Shown: positions 20,548-28,050 of the stretch, one piece after another
Position numbering within the stretch: the stretch's first letter is position 1
How the letters are laid out: each line of letters starts with the position of its first letter
Assembly (NCBI GenBank): GCA_964017195.1
Contig: OZ024887.1
Coordinates: 66,888,228-66,952,227 of the forward strand
Direction: 5' to 3'
Source: Siderastrea radians
Taxonomy: Eukaryota; Cnidaria; Anthozoa; Scleractinia; Rhizangiidae
Length of the DNA: 64,000 bases
The notes under the pieces: model-generated
The model's input: only the letters and a program-made list of their open reading frames with translations
The model's database searches: none
Told to the model about the DNA's origin: nothing
Position numbers and translations under genes: made by a program

Positions 20548-21468
20548 CTACAAAGGTTGTGTGAAACTGGGTGGTATACCAAACGGGTCGTATCGAGGAC
20601 GCTCATTACCCTCTTCCGGACTGCGCTCGTCAGGACTTTCGTCTGGACTTTCGTCCTCTTCATCAGTGTCTTCATCGTCCATATCATCCTCTTCGTCTGT
20701 GTCGTCTTCATGGTTCTCTTCGTCGTCTTCGTCCATGTCCTCATCATCTGTGTCGGGTTCTTCCATGGGTTGGAAGGCCCGATTCAACAGATACTTGCGC
20801 TGGTTCACAGCAGCTTCCACGGCTTCATTGAAATCCATATCTTCCTCTTCTTGGAATTTCTTACGGGTTTCCAAGATGGCCTCATGGATCGGATCCTCTC
20901 TAAGTACATGAACCCATTTGACATGGTCAATATAGACCTGTCTCAATGCTTTCCGTAGCTCAGGCAACATCTCATTATAGGCTCGAATTTGAGCCAATTT
21001 CTTACCAAGACCCTCTTTTCGTAGTGTTTTCATCACAACTTTAAAGTCCTTTAACTTTTCGGTCTTAACCCTTTTTCGAAACTCGTCCCAGGGGTCCATA
21101 TCTGAGACTTCATCTTCCATCTTGACGGGGGATGTAGGTGATTCGGGGAATACATCCAGTGGTTTCAGACTATCGGGGGACATGGGATCTCCAAACGCGT
21201 CGTACATAAACTTCTTTCCTGTTTTTGGATTAATGTGTACTCTAGGACTCTCTAGATCTGTAGGTTCAACTGATTCCGTTGTTTCTGTCGGACTGGGTGG
21301 TTCAACTGTTTCTACCGGACTAGTTGGTTCAGTGGGTGAAATGGGTCCTAAAAGTGGACTCGTCGGTTCTGTTTGTTCACCTATGGGGTTCAAATGCTTG
21401 TTTTCGTGACGCTTTCGATTATCCGGTCGAGTAAATTGTTTCAGACAGTAACGACACGTCGTACTCAT
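20548..21468 (-). CDS. C2H2 zinc-finger protein with acidic tail (306 aa, left arm)
   Basis: One C2H2 finger at the N-terminus (CRYC, then HENKH, residues 5-24) is followed by a Pro/Thr/Glu-rich linker with repeated 'EPTSP'-like units (about 30-70). Next comes a basic, helical segment (KTEKLKDFKVVMKTLRKEGL, about 130-155) and then a tail of about 60 residues dominated by Asp and Glu. A finger plus acidic tail suggests a DNA-binding regulator or histone-like partner; that is inference. The ATG at 21468 follows a TATA box (21529-21536) by about 60 bp. The right-arm copy differs by one residue (LETRKKF here, LETRNKF there). AATAAA lies just past the stop. I do not recognise a named family. Confidence 0.8.
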   Translation of the reverse strand: MSTTCRYCLKQFTRPDNRKRHENKHLNPIGEQTEPTSPLLGPISPTEPTSPVETVEPPSPTETTESVEPTDLESPRVHINPKTGKKFMYDAFGDPMSPDSLKPLDVFPESPTSPVKMEDEVSDMDPWDEFRKRVKTEKLKDFKVVMKTLRKEGLGKKLAQIRAYNEMLPELRKALRQVYIDHVKWVHVLREDPIHEAILETRKKFQEEEDMDFNEAVEAAVNQRKYLLNRAFQPMEEPDTDDEDMDEDDEENHEDDTDEEDDMDDEDTDEEDESPDESPDERSPEEGNERPRYDPFGIPPSFTQPL

Positions 21469-21528
21469 CGAGACATCTGCACGGTTTGATGATTGAACAA
21501 AAATGATCTAAAATGATCAGAATTGCGA

Positions 21529-21536
21529 CTTATATA
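21529..21536 (-). promoter_or_regulatory. TATA box overlapping the 73-aa gene's stop codon (left arm)
   Basis: TATATAAG on the minus strand contains the TAA stop of the upstream gene and lies about 60 bp before the 306-aa gene's ATG at 21468. Mirror of 25306-25313. Confidence 0.65.
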
Positions 21537-21751
21537 CATTGCTCACAACATGAGGTCGAGGCTACATCAGACTGTGATAAGTCCGCTAGTACCTCTTGAA
21601 GCGCTTTTTGAATTTTTTCCAAAGCCTGATGTATGTCATCCTTCGGTTTTGATACCTTTAGCTTATGTTTCCAACAGTAATGTTTTTCGTGACGATTTCG
21701 ATTCCGATTGATGTTAAAGGGTTTGTCGCAATATTGACATAGATAAGACAT
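21530..21751 (-). CDS. Small C2H2 zinc-finger protein (73 aa, left arm)
   Basis: One finger (CQYC then HEKHYC, residues 5-26) and a basic then amphipathic segment (DDIHQALEKIQKALQEVLAD), ending SCCEQCI. The finger resembles that of the 306-aa protein downstream, so the two are probably paralogues. A TATA box at 21807-21813 lies about 60 bp before the ATG. The stop codon overlaps the TATA box of the next gene. Identical to the right-arm copy at the protein level. Function unknown; DNA binding is likely from the finger. Confidence 0.75.
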   Translation of the reverse strand: MSYLCQYCDKPFNINRNRNRHEKHYCWKHKLKVSKPKDDIHQALEKIQKALQEVLADLSQSDVASTSCCEQCI

Positions 21752-21806
21752 GTTTGCTCCATCAAGTGTTGACTCCGAATGGTATTTTAGTGTCTAGAAT
21801 GACCCC

Positions 21807-21813
21807 CTTTATA
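21807..21813 (-). promoter_or_regulatory. TATA box of the 73-aa gene (left arm)
   Basis: TATAAAG on the minus strand, about 60 bp before the ATG at 21751; mirror of 25029-25035. Confidence 0.6.
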
Positions 21814-22048
21814 GTCAATTTTGTAACGCATGCATGACCCAAGCTAGACCCAGTCTCTACTCTTTTTCTGGAAACCTAGTAGCCATATTTACTTGGTAAT
21901 CATTTCAACGAACTTCTAAAAGCTTCTAAAAGCGCTAATACTTAACGCTGATTGGTTCATTTACTTGGTGGTCAAAAGATTTTTGCTAATACTTAACGTT
22001 GATTGGTTCATTTACTTTATTGGTCAAAAGCTTCTAGTAAAAATTAGT

Positions 22049-22064
22049 GGTTCCTAATAGAACC
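22049..22064 (-). terminator. 3' hairpin of the VDLDGY gene (left arm)
   Basis: GGTTC-TATTAG-GAACC on the minus strand, a 5-bp stem inside a conserved 3' module of about 100 bp. AATAAA follows (22016-22021). The mirror is at 24778-24793, and a third copy with a changed loop lies in the core at 23771-23786. A role in 3'-end formation is inferred. Confidence 0.5.
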
Positions 22065-22148
22065 GTTTGTTTTAGTCTTGCACAAACTTCATTCCTTCGT
22101 TTGTTTTGTATCTCAGCAAACCTTTGCCACTGAATACAAGTCGCTTTT

Positions 22149-22673
22149 CTACGAAAATCTGTGTGAAACAGACTGCATCCATTGGTAAAACAGATAGGTT
22201 TCTTGCTTGGGACAATGTAGTTGAGGTTGTGTATGATGACCACAGCTGAACCCAGGATTCAATCCGATAGCCACCAATGTTTCTATCTTTGGACAACCAA
22301 AGTCTTCTAAATTCACACAAGGAATCTGTAGCTCGTTGAGTAGATTCTTTTCCAGACATCCACCCTTGTAAGCTACTAACCAACGCTCTGGCGTTCGACA
22401 ACTTCGATACAGAGTATCCACGATGGGTTTGACCATATGTTGTGGGTGGGCTTTTTCTTGAGATCTGGTTTGCCAAGGGAGTCCATGCACATGTCGGTAG
22501 ACATAGTGACAAGTCCGTTGATCTTTCTTATCCAAGTAGAAGAACGGTAGTGGGTTGTCAAACATCCAACTGAGACGTCCATCTTTCAGACTGTAAACAC
22601 CTAGTTCGCGTGCAATAAATCCTGAACGGATACGATATCCATCCAAATCAACAATCATACAGATGTGTTCCAT
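22149..22673 (-). CDS. VDLDGY-type protein, possibly RNase H-fold nuclease-like (174 aa, intact, left)
   Basis: It begins MEHICMIVDLDGYRIRSGFI at an ATG (22673). Other landmarks are ARELGVYSL (22-30), KKDQRTCHYVYRHVHGLPW (about 48-66), NLEDFGCPK (about 125-133) and a C-terminal CGHHTQPQLHCPKQETY (about 147-163) with several Cys/His. An N-terminal acidic strand motif, 'HGLPW' and a terminal Cys-His cluster remind me of exonuclease-like ORFs common in invertebrate mobile and virus-derived DNA. This is recall, not a search. The first third differs clearly from the right copy while the last part is nearly identical at DNA level. The right copy is frameshifted, so this may be the only working one. 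Function not established. Confidence 0.7.
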   Translation of the reverse strand: MEHICMIVDLDGYRIRSGFIARELGVYSLKDGRLSWMFDNPLPFFYLDKKDQRTCHYVYRHVHGLPWQTRSQEKAHPQHMVKPIVDTLYRSCRTPERWLVAYKGGCLEKNLLNELQIPCVNLEDFGCPKIETLVAIGLNPGFSCGHHTQPQLHCPKQETYLFYQWMQSVSHRFS

Positions 22674-22901
22674 GTCGACTAAGGTCGCTGTTAACTCAAA
22701 CTGATTAAAGCTTACCTTGGATCATACCTAACAGGTCCTGACTTACCCCTTGACGTCATTGTTGTATAATGTCGCTATCTCTTTGTCGGTATGGTAGACT
22801 TATGACGCCACGTGTCACACCCTAAACATGTCCCAACATGCCCAATGACGTTACACCCAACTTGTTATAACCAATGGGTAGTCATTTCTAAAAGCAAAAA
22901 G

Positions 22902-23210
22902 ATGGTTGGTTGTTTTCTCTATCTCTCGTCAAGTTTTACGGATTGGTTTCTTTACAAGACACATCTCTACTTGTGTAAGCAGCTCTATGAAGGACATGAT
23001 TTACCAGACTCGACAGACGACCCTTTACAAGTGATTGAACTCTGTCAAGGGAATATCGGGCGTTGGATCGTGTTTATGGTTTGGTTGGAAACATACCCAA
23101 ACGCATTCTATTGTTTTCAAGAAATACGTCGACGTTACACTATTCCTTCTATTGTGACGTTGGATGGTCTGCTACGGTTAAAAGAGACAACTCAGAACCA
23201 GACAACCTAA
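22902..23210 (+). CDS. Small hypothetical protein of the element core (102 aa)
   Basis: Starts at ATG 22902 in good context (AAGATGG); an in-frame ATG at 22845 is an alternative. It reads MVGCFLYLSSSFTDWFLYKT, then DSTDDPLQVIELCQGNIGRW and IVFMVWLETYPNAFYCF, rich in aromatic residues, with no motif I recognise. The stop (TAA 23208-23210) lies only 8 nt before the ATG of the three-finger gene, on the same strand. A TATAA at about 22865 could serve as promoter. It is not present in the arms. Could be a real small gene or a leader ORF of the next gene. Confidence 0.5.
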   Translation: MVGCFLYLSSSFTDWFLYKTHLYLCKQLYEGHDLPDSTDDPLQVIELCQGNIGRWIVFMVWLETYPNAFYCFQEIRRRYTIPSIVTLDGLLRLKETTQNQTT

Positions 23211-23218
23211 CTTCGACT

Positions 23219-23716
23219 ATGGCTTACTATTGCTTTCGTTGTGACGATCTGTTCACTCAAAGAGGTCGTCATGATCGTCATGTTAGAGACGAAATTTGTT
23301 GCAGGCCTACAGTAGAACGAAGAAGGTTTCAGTGTCGTTTCTGCGTATCCAAGTTCACTCGCAAAGACAATCAACAACGACACGAAAAGACTTGTAAAGA
23401 AAGACATAGATTTCCTTGTAGCTATTGCGATGCAACATTTACTACCGAGGGACAACGTCAGAGACATGAAGGTTGTTGTTTTCAAGTCCCACTAGAACCT
23501 ATGGGAGAAGAACGGATGGAAGATCGATTTGAAAAATTACAGATTCTTCAACACAACCCAGAAGTTTGGCAAGGTTATGTTCATGCCTCCAATGGAACCA
23601 GCTATGGATATTGGTTGTCTCAAGACGATAGACTCTGCTATCTTGGTTTGGATCATGAAACCCTGAATAAACGGTTAGCTACGATCAGAGAATGTCAACG
23701 ATGGATGTACGCTTAG
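23219..23716 (+). CDS. Three-finger C2H2 protein of the element core (165 aa)
   Basis: Begins MAYYCFRCDDLFTQRGRHDRH. Three fingers follow: CFRC...HDRHVRDEIC (5-27), CRFC...HEKTC (about 38-60) and CSYC...HEGCC (about 67-88), each ending in the His-x-His/Cys style seen in the arm proteins. The C-terminal half (EVWQGYVHASNGTSYGYWLS, DHETLNKRLATIRECQRWMY) is unlike the arm proteins. The frame is open further upstream, but the first ATG after the preceding stop is here. Its 3' flank carries the same module and hairpin as the VDLDGY genes, so it occupies the equivalent position in a third, partial unit. Probable DNA-binding protein. Confidence 0.75.
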   Translation: MAYYCFRCDDLFTQRGRHDRHVRDEICCRPTVERRRFQCRFCVSKFTRKDNQQRHEKTCKERHRFPCSYCDATFTTEGQRQRHEGCCFQVPLEPMGEERMEDRFEKLQILQHNPEVWQGYVHASNGTSYGYWLSQDDRLCYLGLDHETLNKRLATIRECQRWMYA

Positions 23717-23724
23717 GTGATACA

Positions 23725-23800
23725 TTCAAAACAAACGAAGGAATGAAGTTTGCGCAAGACTAAAACAAACGGTTCTTTTAGGAACCACTCAATTCTAAGT
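23725..23800 (+). terminator. 3' module with hairpin after the three-finger gene
   Basis: 'aaaacaaacgaaggaatgaa' to 'ggttcttttaggaaccac' (hairpin 23771-23786, loop TTTTAG) matches the 3' module of the VDLDGY genes, loop base changed and stem kept. Confidence 0.5.
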
Positions 23801-24169
23801 AGAGTTTATGACCAACAAAGCGTAAGAAATAACAAGCCTATACTCGGAAGGTAACCTATACTCACTCACTCACTACACAAAGTCACTCACAGATACATAA
23901 AATCTTCGGAGATGAATAATTAAGGTTCGGGTGGCAGCTTCGCTGCCGACGACTATAAGTTCGGGTTATGTTCGGGTTGCTAGGAATAGGGTTGCTAGGT
24001 TACCTCACTGCTAATTTATTTCCTGTTGTCTCACTTCCATGTTGAACTCACTTCCCTTCCACGTTTACTTCCGGTTGGATCGCTTCGCGATCCTCATTAA
24101 CTCCCTGCAAATTCACTTCCGGTTTTTGTGCCTCTAGCTACCGACCTAGTGAGGTTGACTAAGAAGAAA
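23801..24169. other. Core spacer of the element
   Basis: No gene seen. Contains 'ttcgggt' repeats near 23925-23985, a GC palindrome 'ggcagcttcgctgcc' (about 23932-23946) and 'cacttccggtt'-like repeats (24030-24125). Presumed regulatory sequence of the right VDLDGY copy. Confidence 0.4.
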
Positions 24170-24693
24170 ATGGAACACATCTGTATGATTGTTGATTTGG
24201 ATGGGTATCGAGTGAAGCATCAATCGTATATTGTTAGAGAATTAGGTCTTTACAGTTTACAACACGGTAGTTTCAGCTGGTTTTTCGAAAACAAACTACC
24301 TTACCTCTCGTTGGAAAAGCGAGATCGTAAAACAGTCAACTATGTCTACCATCATATTCACGGCTTACGATTTGAATCAAGCAAGCAAGAAAAAGCCCTA
24401 CCTCAACCTATGGTCAAACCCATCATGGAGTCAGCCTATCTACGATCCAGAACACAACAACATACCACGGTCGCTTACATTAGGGAGGATGTTTGGAAAA
24501 GAATCCACTCAACGAGCTACAGATTCCTTGTGTGAATTTAGAAGACTTTGGTTGTCCGAAAGTAGAGAAACTCATGGGGATGGATGAAGGATTCACCTGT
24601 GGTCATCATACACAACCTCAACTACATTGTCCCAAGCAAGAAACCTATCTGTCTTACCAATGGATGCAGTCTGTTTCACACAGATTTTCGTAG
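24170..24693 (+). pseudogene. VDLDGY-type gene, right copy (frameshifted)
   Basis: It begins MEHICMIVDLDGYRVKHQSY at 24170, similar to but distinct from the left copy (ARELGVYSL there, VRELGLYSL here). Around 24478-24490 a net +2 difference from the left copy moves the reading frame: the first frame stops at 24535, while the conserved C-terminus (NLEDFGCPKVEK, CGHHTQPQLHCPKQETY) continues in the other frame to 24693. The N-terminal part therefore evolved separately while the C-terminal part was homogenised with the left arm. Non-functional unless programmed frameshifting occurs, for which I see no slippery site. Confidence 0.75.
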
Positions 24694-24777
24694 AAAAGCG
24701 ACTTGTATTCAGTGGCAAAGGTTTGCTGAGATACAAAACAAACGAAGGAATGAAGTTTGTGCAAGACTAAAACAAAC

Positions 24778-24793
24778 GGTTCTATTAGGAACC
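24778..24793 (+). terminator. 3' hairpin of the VDLDGY gene (right arm)
   Basis: GGTTC-TATTAG-GAACC, followed by AATAAA at 24821-24826. Mirror of 22049-22064. Confidence 0.5.
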
Positions 24794-25028
24794 ACCAATT
24801 TTTACTAGAAGCTTTTGACCAATAAAGTAAATGAACCAATCAACGTTAAGTATTAGCAAAAATCTTTTGACCACCAAGTAAATGAACCAATCAGCGTTAA
24901 GTATTAGCGCTTTTAGAAGCTTTTAGAAGTTCGTTGAAATGATTACCAAGTAAATATGGCTACTAGGTTTCCAGAAAAAGAGTAGAGACTGGGTCTAGCT
25001 TGGGTCATGCATGCGTTACAAAATTGAC

Positions 25029-25035
25029 TATAAAG
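25029..25035 (+). promoter_or_regulatory. TATA box of the 73-aa gene (right arm)
   Basis: TATAAAG about 60 bp upstream of the ATG at 25091, in a 280-bp stretch otherwise rich in short CTTTTGACC/TTAAGTATTAGC repeats. Confidence 0.6.
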
Positions 25036-25090
25036 GGGGTCATTCTAGACACTAAAATACCATTCGGAGTCAACACTTGATGGAGCAAAC

Positions 25091-25312
25091 ATGTCTTATC
25101 TATGTCAATATTGCGACAAACCCTTTAACATCAATCGGAATCGAAATCGTCACGAAAAACATTACTGTTGGAAACATAAGCTAAAGGTATCAAAACCGAA
25201 GGATGACATACATCAGGCTTTGGAAAAAATTCAAAAAGCGCTTCAAGAGGTACTAGCGGACTTATCACAGTCTGATGTAGCCTCGACCTCATGTTGTGAG
25301 CAATGTATATAA
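25091..25312 (+). CDS. Small C2H2 zinc-finger protein (73 aa, right arm)
   Basis: Protein identical to the left-arm copy (21530-21751): one finger, a basic linker, then a predicted helix and a Cys-rich end. The start ATG lies about 60 bp past a TATA box. The stop TAA (25310-25312) is inside TATATAAG, the TATA box of the next gene. Role unknown; probably DNA binding. Confidence 0.75.
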   Translation: MSYLCQYCDKPFNINRNRNRHEKHYCWKHKLKVSKPKDDIHQALEKIQKALQEVLADLSQSDVASTSCCEQCI

Positions 25313-25313
25313 G
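25306..25313 (+). promoter_or_regulatory. TATA box overlapping the stop codon of the 73-aa gene (right arm)
   Basis: TATATAAG, 61 bp before the ATG at 25374. Same spacing as the other TATA-ATG pair. Confidence 0.65.
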
Positions 25314-25373
25314 TCGCAATTCTGATCATTTTAGATCATTTTTGTTCAATCATCAAACCGTGCAGATGTCTCG

Positions 25374-26294
25374 ATGAGTACGACGTGTCGTTACTGTCTG
25401 AAACAATTTACTCGACCGGATAATCGAAAGCGTCACGAAAACAAGCATTTGAACCCCATAGGTGAACAAACAGAACCGACGAGTCCACTTTTAGGACCCA
25501 TTTCACCCACTGAACCAACTAGTCCGGTAGAAACAGTTGAACCACCCAGTCCGACAGAAACAACGGAATCAGTTGAACCTACAGATCTAGAGAGTCCTAG
25601 AGTACACATTAATCCAAAAACAGGAAAGAAGTTTATGTACGACGCGTTTGGAGATCCCATGTCCCCCGATAGTCTGAAACCACTGGATGTATTCCCCGAA
25701 TCACCTACATCCCCCGTCAAGATGGAAGATGAAGTCTCAGATATGGACCCCTGGGACGAGTTTCGAAAAAGGGTTAAGACCGAAAAGTTAAAGGACTTTA
25801 AAGTTGTGATGAAAACACTACGAAAAGAGGGTCTTGGTAAGAAATTGGCTCAAATTCGAGCCTATAATGAGATGTTGCCTGAGCTACGGAAAGCATTGAG
25901 ACAGGTCTATATTGACCATGTCAAATGGGTTCATGTACTTAGAGAGGATCCGATCCATGAGGCCATCTTGGAAACCCGTAACAAATTCCAAGAAGAGGAA
26001 GATATGGATTTCAATGAAGCCGTGGAAGCTGCTGTGAACCAGCGCAAGTATCTGTTGAATCGGGCCTTCCAACCCATGGAAGAACCCGACACAGATGATG
26101 AGGACATGGACGAAGACGACGAAGAGAACCATGAAGACGACACAGACGAAGAGGATGATATGGACGATGAAGACACTGATGAAGAGGACGAAAGTCCAGA
26201 CGAAAGTCCTGACGAGCGCAGTCCGGAAGAGGGTAATGAGCGTCCTCGATACGACCCGTTTGGTATACCACCCAGTTTCACACAACCTTTGTAG
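25374..26294 (+). CDS. C2H2 zinc-finger protein with acidic tail (306 aa, right arm)
   Basis: Same architecture as the left-arm copy, with one residue different (Asn in LETRNKF). An N-terminal C2H2 finger (5-24) is followed by a Pro/Thr/Glu-rich linker, a basic helical region and a tail alternating runs of Asp/Glu with 'SPDESPDE'. AATAAA at 26333-26338 gives a plausible 3' end. Antisense open frames rich in Ser or hydrophobic residues across the tail are by-products of the GAx codon runs. Near identity of both arms implies recent origin or ongoing arm homogenisation. Confidence 0.8.
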   Translation: MSTTCRYCLKQFTRPDNRKRHENKHLNPIGEQTEPTSPLLGPISPTEPTSPVETVEPPSPTETTESVEPTDLESPRVHINPKTGKKFMYDAFGDPMSPDSLKPLDVFPESPTSPVKMEDEVSDMDPWDEFRKRVKTEKLKDFKVVMKTLRKEGLGKKLAQIRAYNEMLPELRKALRQVYIDHVKWVHVLREDPIHEAILETRNKFQEEEDMDFNEAVEAAVNQRKYLLNRAFQPMEEPDTDDEDMDEDDEENHEDDTDEEDDMDDEDTDEEDESPDESPDERSPEEGNERPRYDPFGIPPSFTQPL

Positions 26295-26399
26295 AACCTT
26301 CTAGTACAATCGATCTGTTTCGTTCCTTGTCGAATAAAACTTGTGTAACCTATTTGAAGTTTGTTTTTTCCTCAGGGTCTACATACCAAATATATGGTA

Positions 26400-26560
26400 G
26401 AAATTGAGGAGGAGGAGTGAATTCGTTTTGATAACTATGTTGAGGAGGTTTAGAGAATGATGTTTTGATAACTATGTTGAGGAGGAGGAGTGAATTCGTT
26501 TTGATAACTATGTTGAGGAGGAGGAGGTTTAGAGATTGATGATAAAAAATTTCCAAGTCT
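26400..26560. repeat. Short direct repeats (right arm)
   Basis: Mirror of 20285-20445: units built on 'ttttgataactatgttgagg', three to four times, just beyond the acidic gene. Confidence 0.8.
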
Positions 26561-26782
26561 GATCGGTATCATATAGTTTGATGATAAAAATTTCTAAGTG
26601 TGATCGGTATCCGTAAGTTAAGCCCCGACGCGAGCGGCTGTAAACTGGTTGGGTGGCTAATGATATCCGTAAGACAAAGGTTTATGACCTTGCAAGAGTT
26701 TGTTTTACAAGCGAGTAATACATAGCAAAAAGAATTTTTGCGTAAGATAACAACAACTATACCTACTCTTTCAGTCAGCCCG

Positions 26783-26865
26783 GGCTTGGCGCAGTCAGGT
26801 AAGTATCAGGTTTCTAAACTCTCATCTTCTTCTAAATTTGCCAGGTTCGAATCTACAAGCAACAA
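26783..26865 (+). other. tRNA-like sequence (right arm, degenerate)
   Basis: TGGCGCAGTCAGG (A-box-like) and GGTTCGAATC (B box) as in the left arm, but the stretch between them differs strongly from the left copy although both flanks match. A T-rich run follows. Confidence 0.5.
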
Positions 26866-26899
26866 CCCAATTTTTTCTTTTTTCTTTTTCTAAGTAAGA

Positions 26900-27185
26900 A
26901 ATAAGTTAGGGTTAGGGTTAAAGTCTCCTAGAGACTTCAAAACAAAAATAAACTTAGGGTTAAACATGGTGATCCAAGATGGCGGATTTGGAGAAGAAAC
27001 CTTCGGCTTAGAAGCTTCGCTTCGTATGACATAAACCAAGATGGCGGATTTGGAGAAGAAACCTTCGGCTTAGAAATAAAAAACAACATGGCGGACTTAG
27101 GGTTAAAAACAAAATTCAACTTAGGGTTAGGGTTGAATAAATTAGGGTTCAATCCAAGATGGCGACTTAGGGTTCGATTGGGTTC
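26900..27185. repeat. Right tip: telomere-like TTAGGG motifs and YY1-like motifs
   Basis: TTAGGG appears singly and doubled, and AAGATGGCGGAT or ACATGGCGGAC occurs four times; mirror of the left tip. Confidence 0.7.
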
Positions 27186-27244
27186 GATTGAGTTCCCTCA
27201 TTAGTATGCTAATTAAATCTCCCCATTTGTCAGACATATACTCT

Positions 27245-27400
27245 GATGTCGAAAACGTCGGAGAAACCGAAAGAAGGAATTTTTCAGCCACTAGAGTTGA
27301 ACTTCGTCGGGGTAGCTTCTGTGATATTTCTGTTGTAGATCGCTCGACCTCTTGTCCAGACATGATGATTGCATCAACCTATGCGCAAAAGGCAAGATAA
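27245..27400 (+). pseudogene. Receptor 4, 3' coding remnant beyond the element
   Basis: The second GATGTC (27245-27250) resumes the receptor tail: VENVGETERRNFSATRVELR and onward to ASTYAQKAR and TAA at 27398-27400. It aligns with the tail of receptor 2 (VENVGEIESGNFPALRVEIR). Removing the element and one GATGTC restores continuity of this tail with 18652-19544, which itself still carries the TM2 frameshift. Confidence 0.85.
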
Positions 27401-28050
27401 GAAAGAAGAAAAAGCCTATAGTGTTTAGAAAGGTTGTAAAAAAACGCTAGCTTTTGAAATATAATTCAGGGCGTTAAATTTAATGAAAATAAATTACCTT
27501 TCTACAAGAGTTACTTAGTTGTAAATAATGTATTTGTAATTATTAAACACTTCCGCTAGCCAAGGTATAATTGGGATAAGCAAGGGATTTATCGTAAGCT
27601 TATTTGACAGGTTCTGGAAAGTGGGATTTAGCCGATTGTGTCAGTGCAGTACTGCTTGCATTATTATGTTAAATGCCGTTTTTAGGCTTTTTGTGAAGTG
27701 TCACTGCCGAAATTTTTTCTTTTTTCTTCTTTTTGGTGAAGAATGAAGTAAATAATCTCCAAATGAACTGATCTAAAGATTCCCATTTACAAAACCTTCG
27801 ATACATCAATTCTTGTGAACCATATACATACACCACATCGTTGAAGAAGGAGGGTCGTGATGTCGTTTTACGCACATTTTTTTTGCCAGTTCTCTTGTCA
27901 CATTCATTCGCAAATTCACGAATCACCTTCCTCTTTTACTCTGACTTTCACGTATCACGTACACACTAATTTTCTTCCTAATTCGGCGACACGCGTTAAC
28001 CCTGTGCCATATTCCTCCTTGGTTTTTGTGGTTTTGGACATTTAAAATGA
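27401..28050. other. 3' flank of receptor 4
   Basis: No gene. Homologous to 11615-12230: 'gttgtaaataatgtatttgtaattatta' (27510) and 'gtcgtgatgtcgttt' (27855). Confirms that unit B continues past the element. Confidence 0.6.

Larger units (their letters stand above)
19545..27244. mobile_element. 7,700-bp palindromic gene-bearing element with long inverted arms
   Basis: Both tips read AGAGTATATGTCTGACAAAT inward. The outer arms (19545 to about 22360 and about 24480 to 27244) are near-identical inverted repeats of about 2.8 kb. They diverge over the VDLDGY genes (to 22673 and 24170) and enclose a unique core of about 1.5 kb. The left arm has one extra stretch of about 57 bp (20025-20085) and a diverged tRNA-like patch; otherwise coordinates mirror (left + right = 46842). 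It has a 6-bp target duplication. It encodes C2H2 proteins and a VDLDGY-type protein but no transposase, integrase, polymerase, ATPase or capsid that I can recognise. The duplication length and AG...CT tips fit Maverick/Polinton-type integration; the class remains open. Confidence 0.88.

Noticed and set aside
20557..20958. Antisense open frames across the acidic C2H2 gene (hydrophobic 133-aa, Ser-rich 116-aa)
   Set aside because: They arise from GAx codon runs of the acidic tail read on the other strand; they have no independent promoter or motif.
19545..27244. Assigning the element firmly to Maverick/Polinton or to a named virus family
   Set aside because: No hallmark gene is present; only the 6-bp duplication and tip dinucleotides support it.
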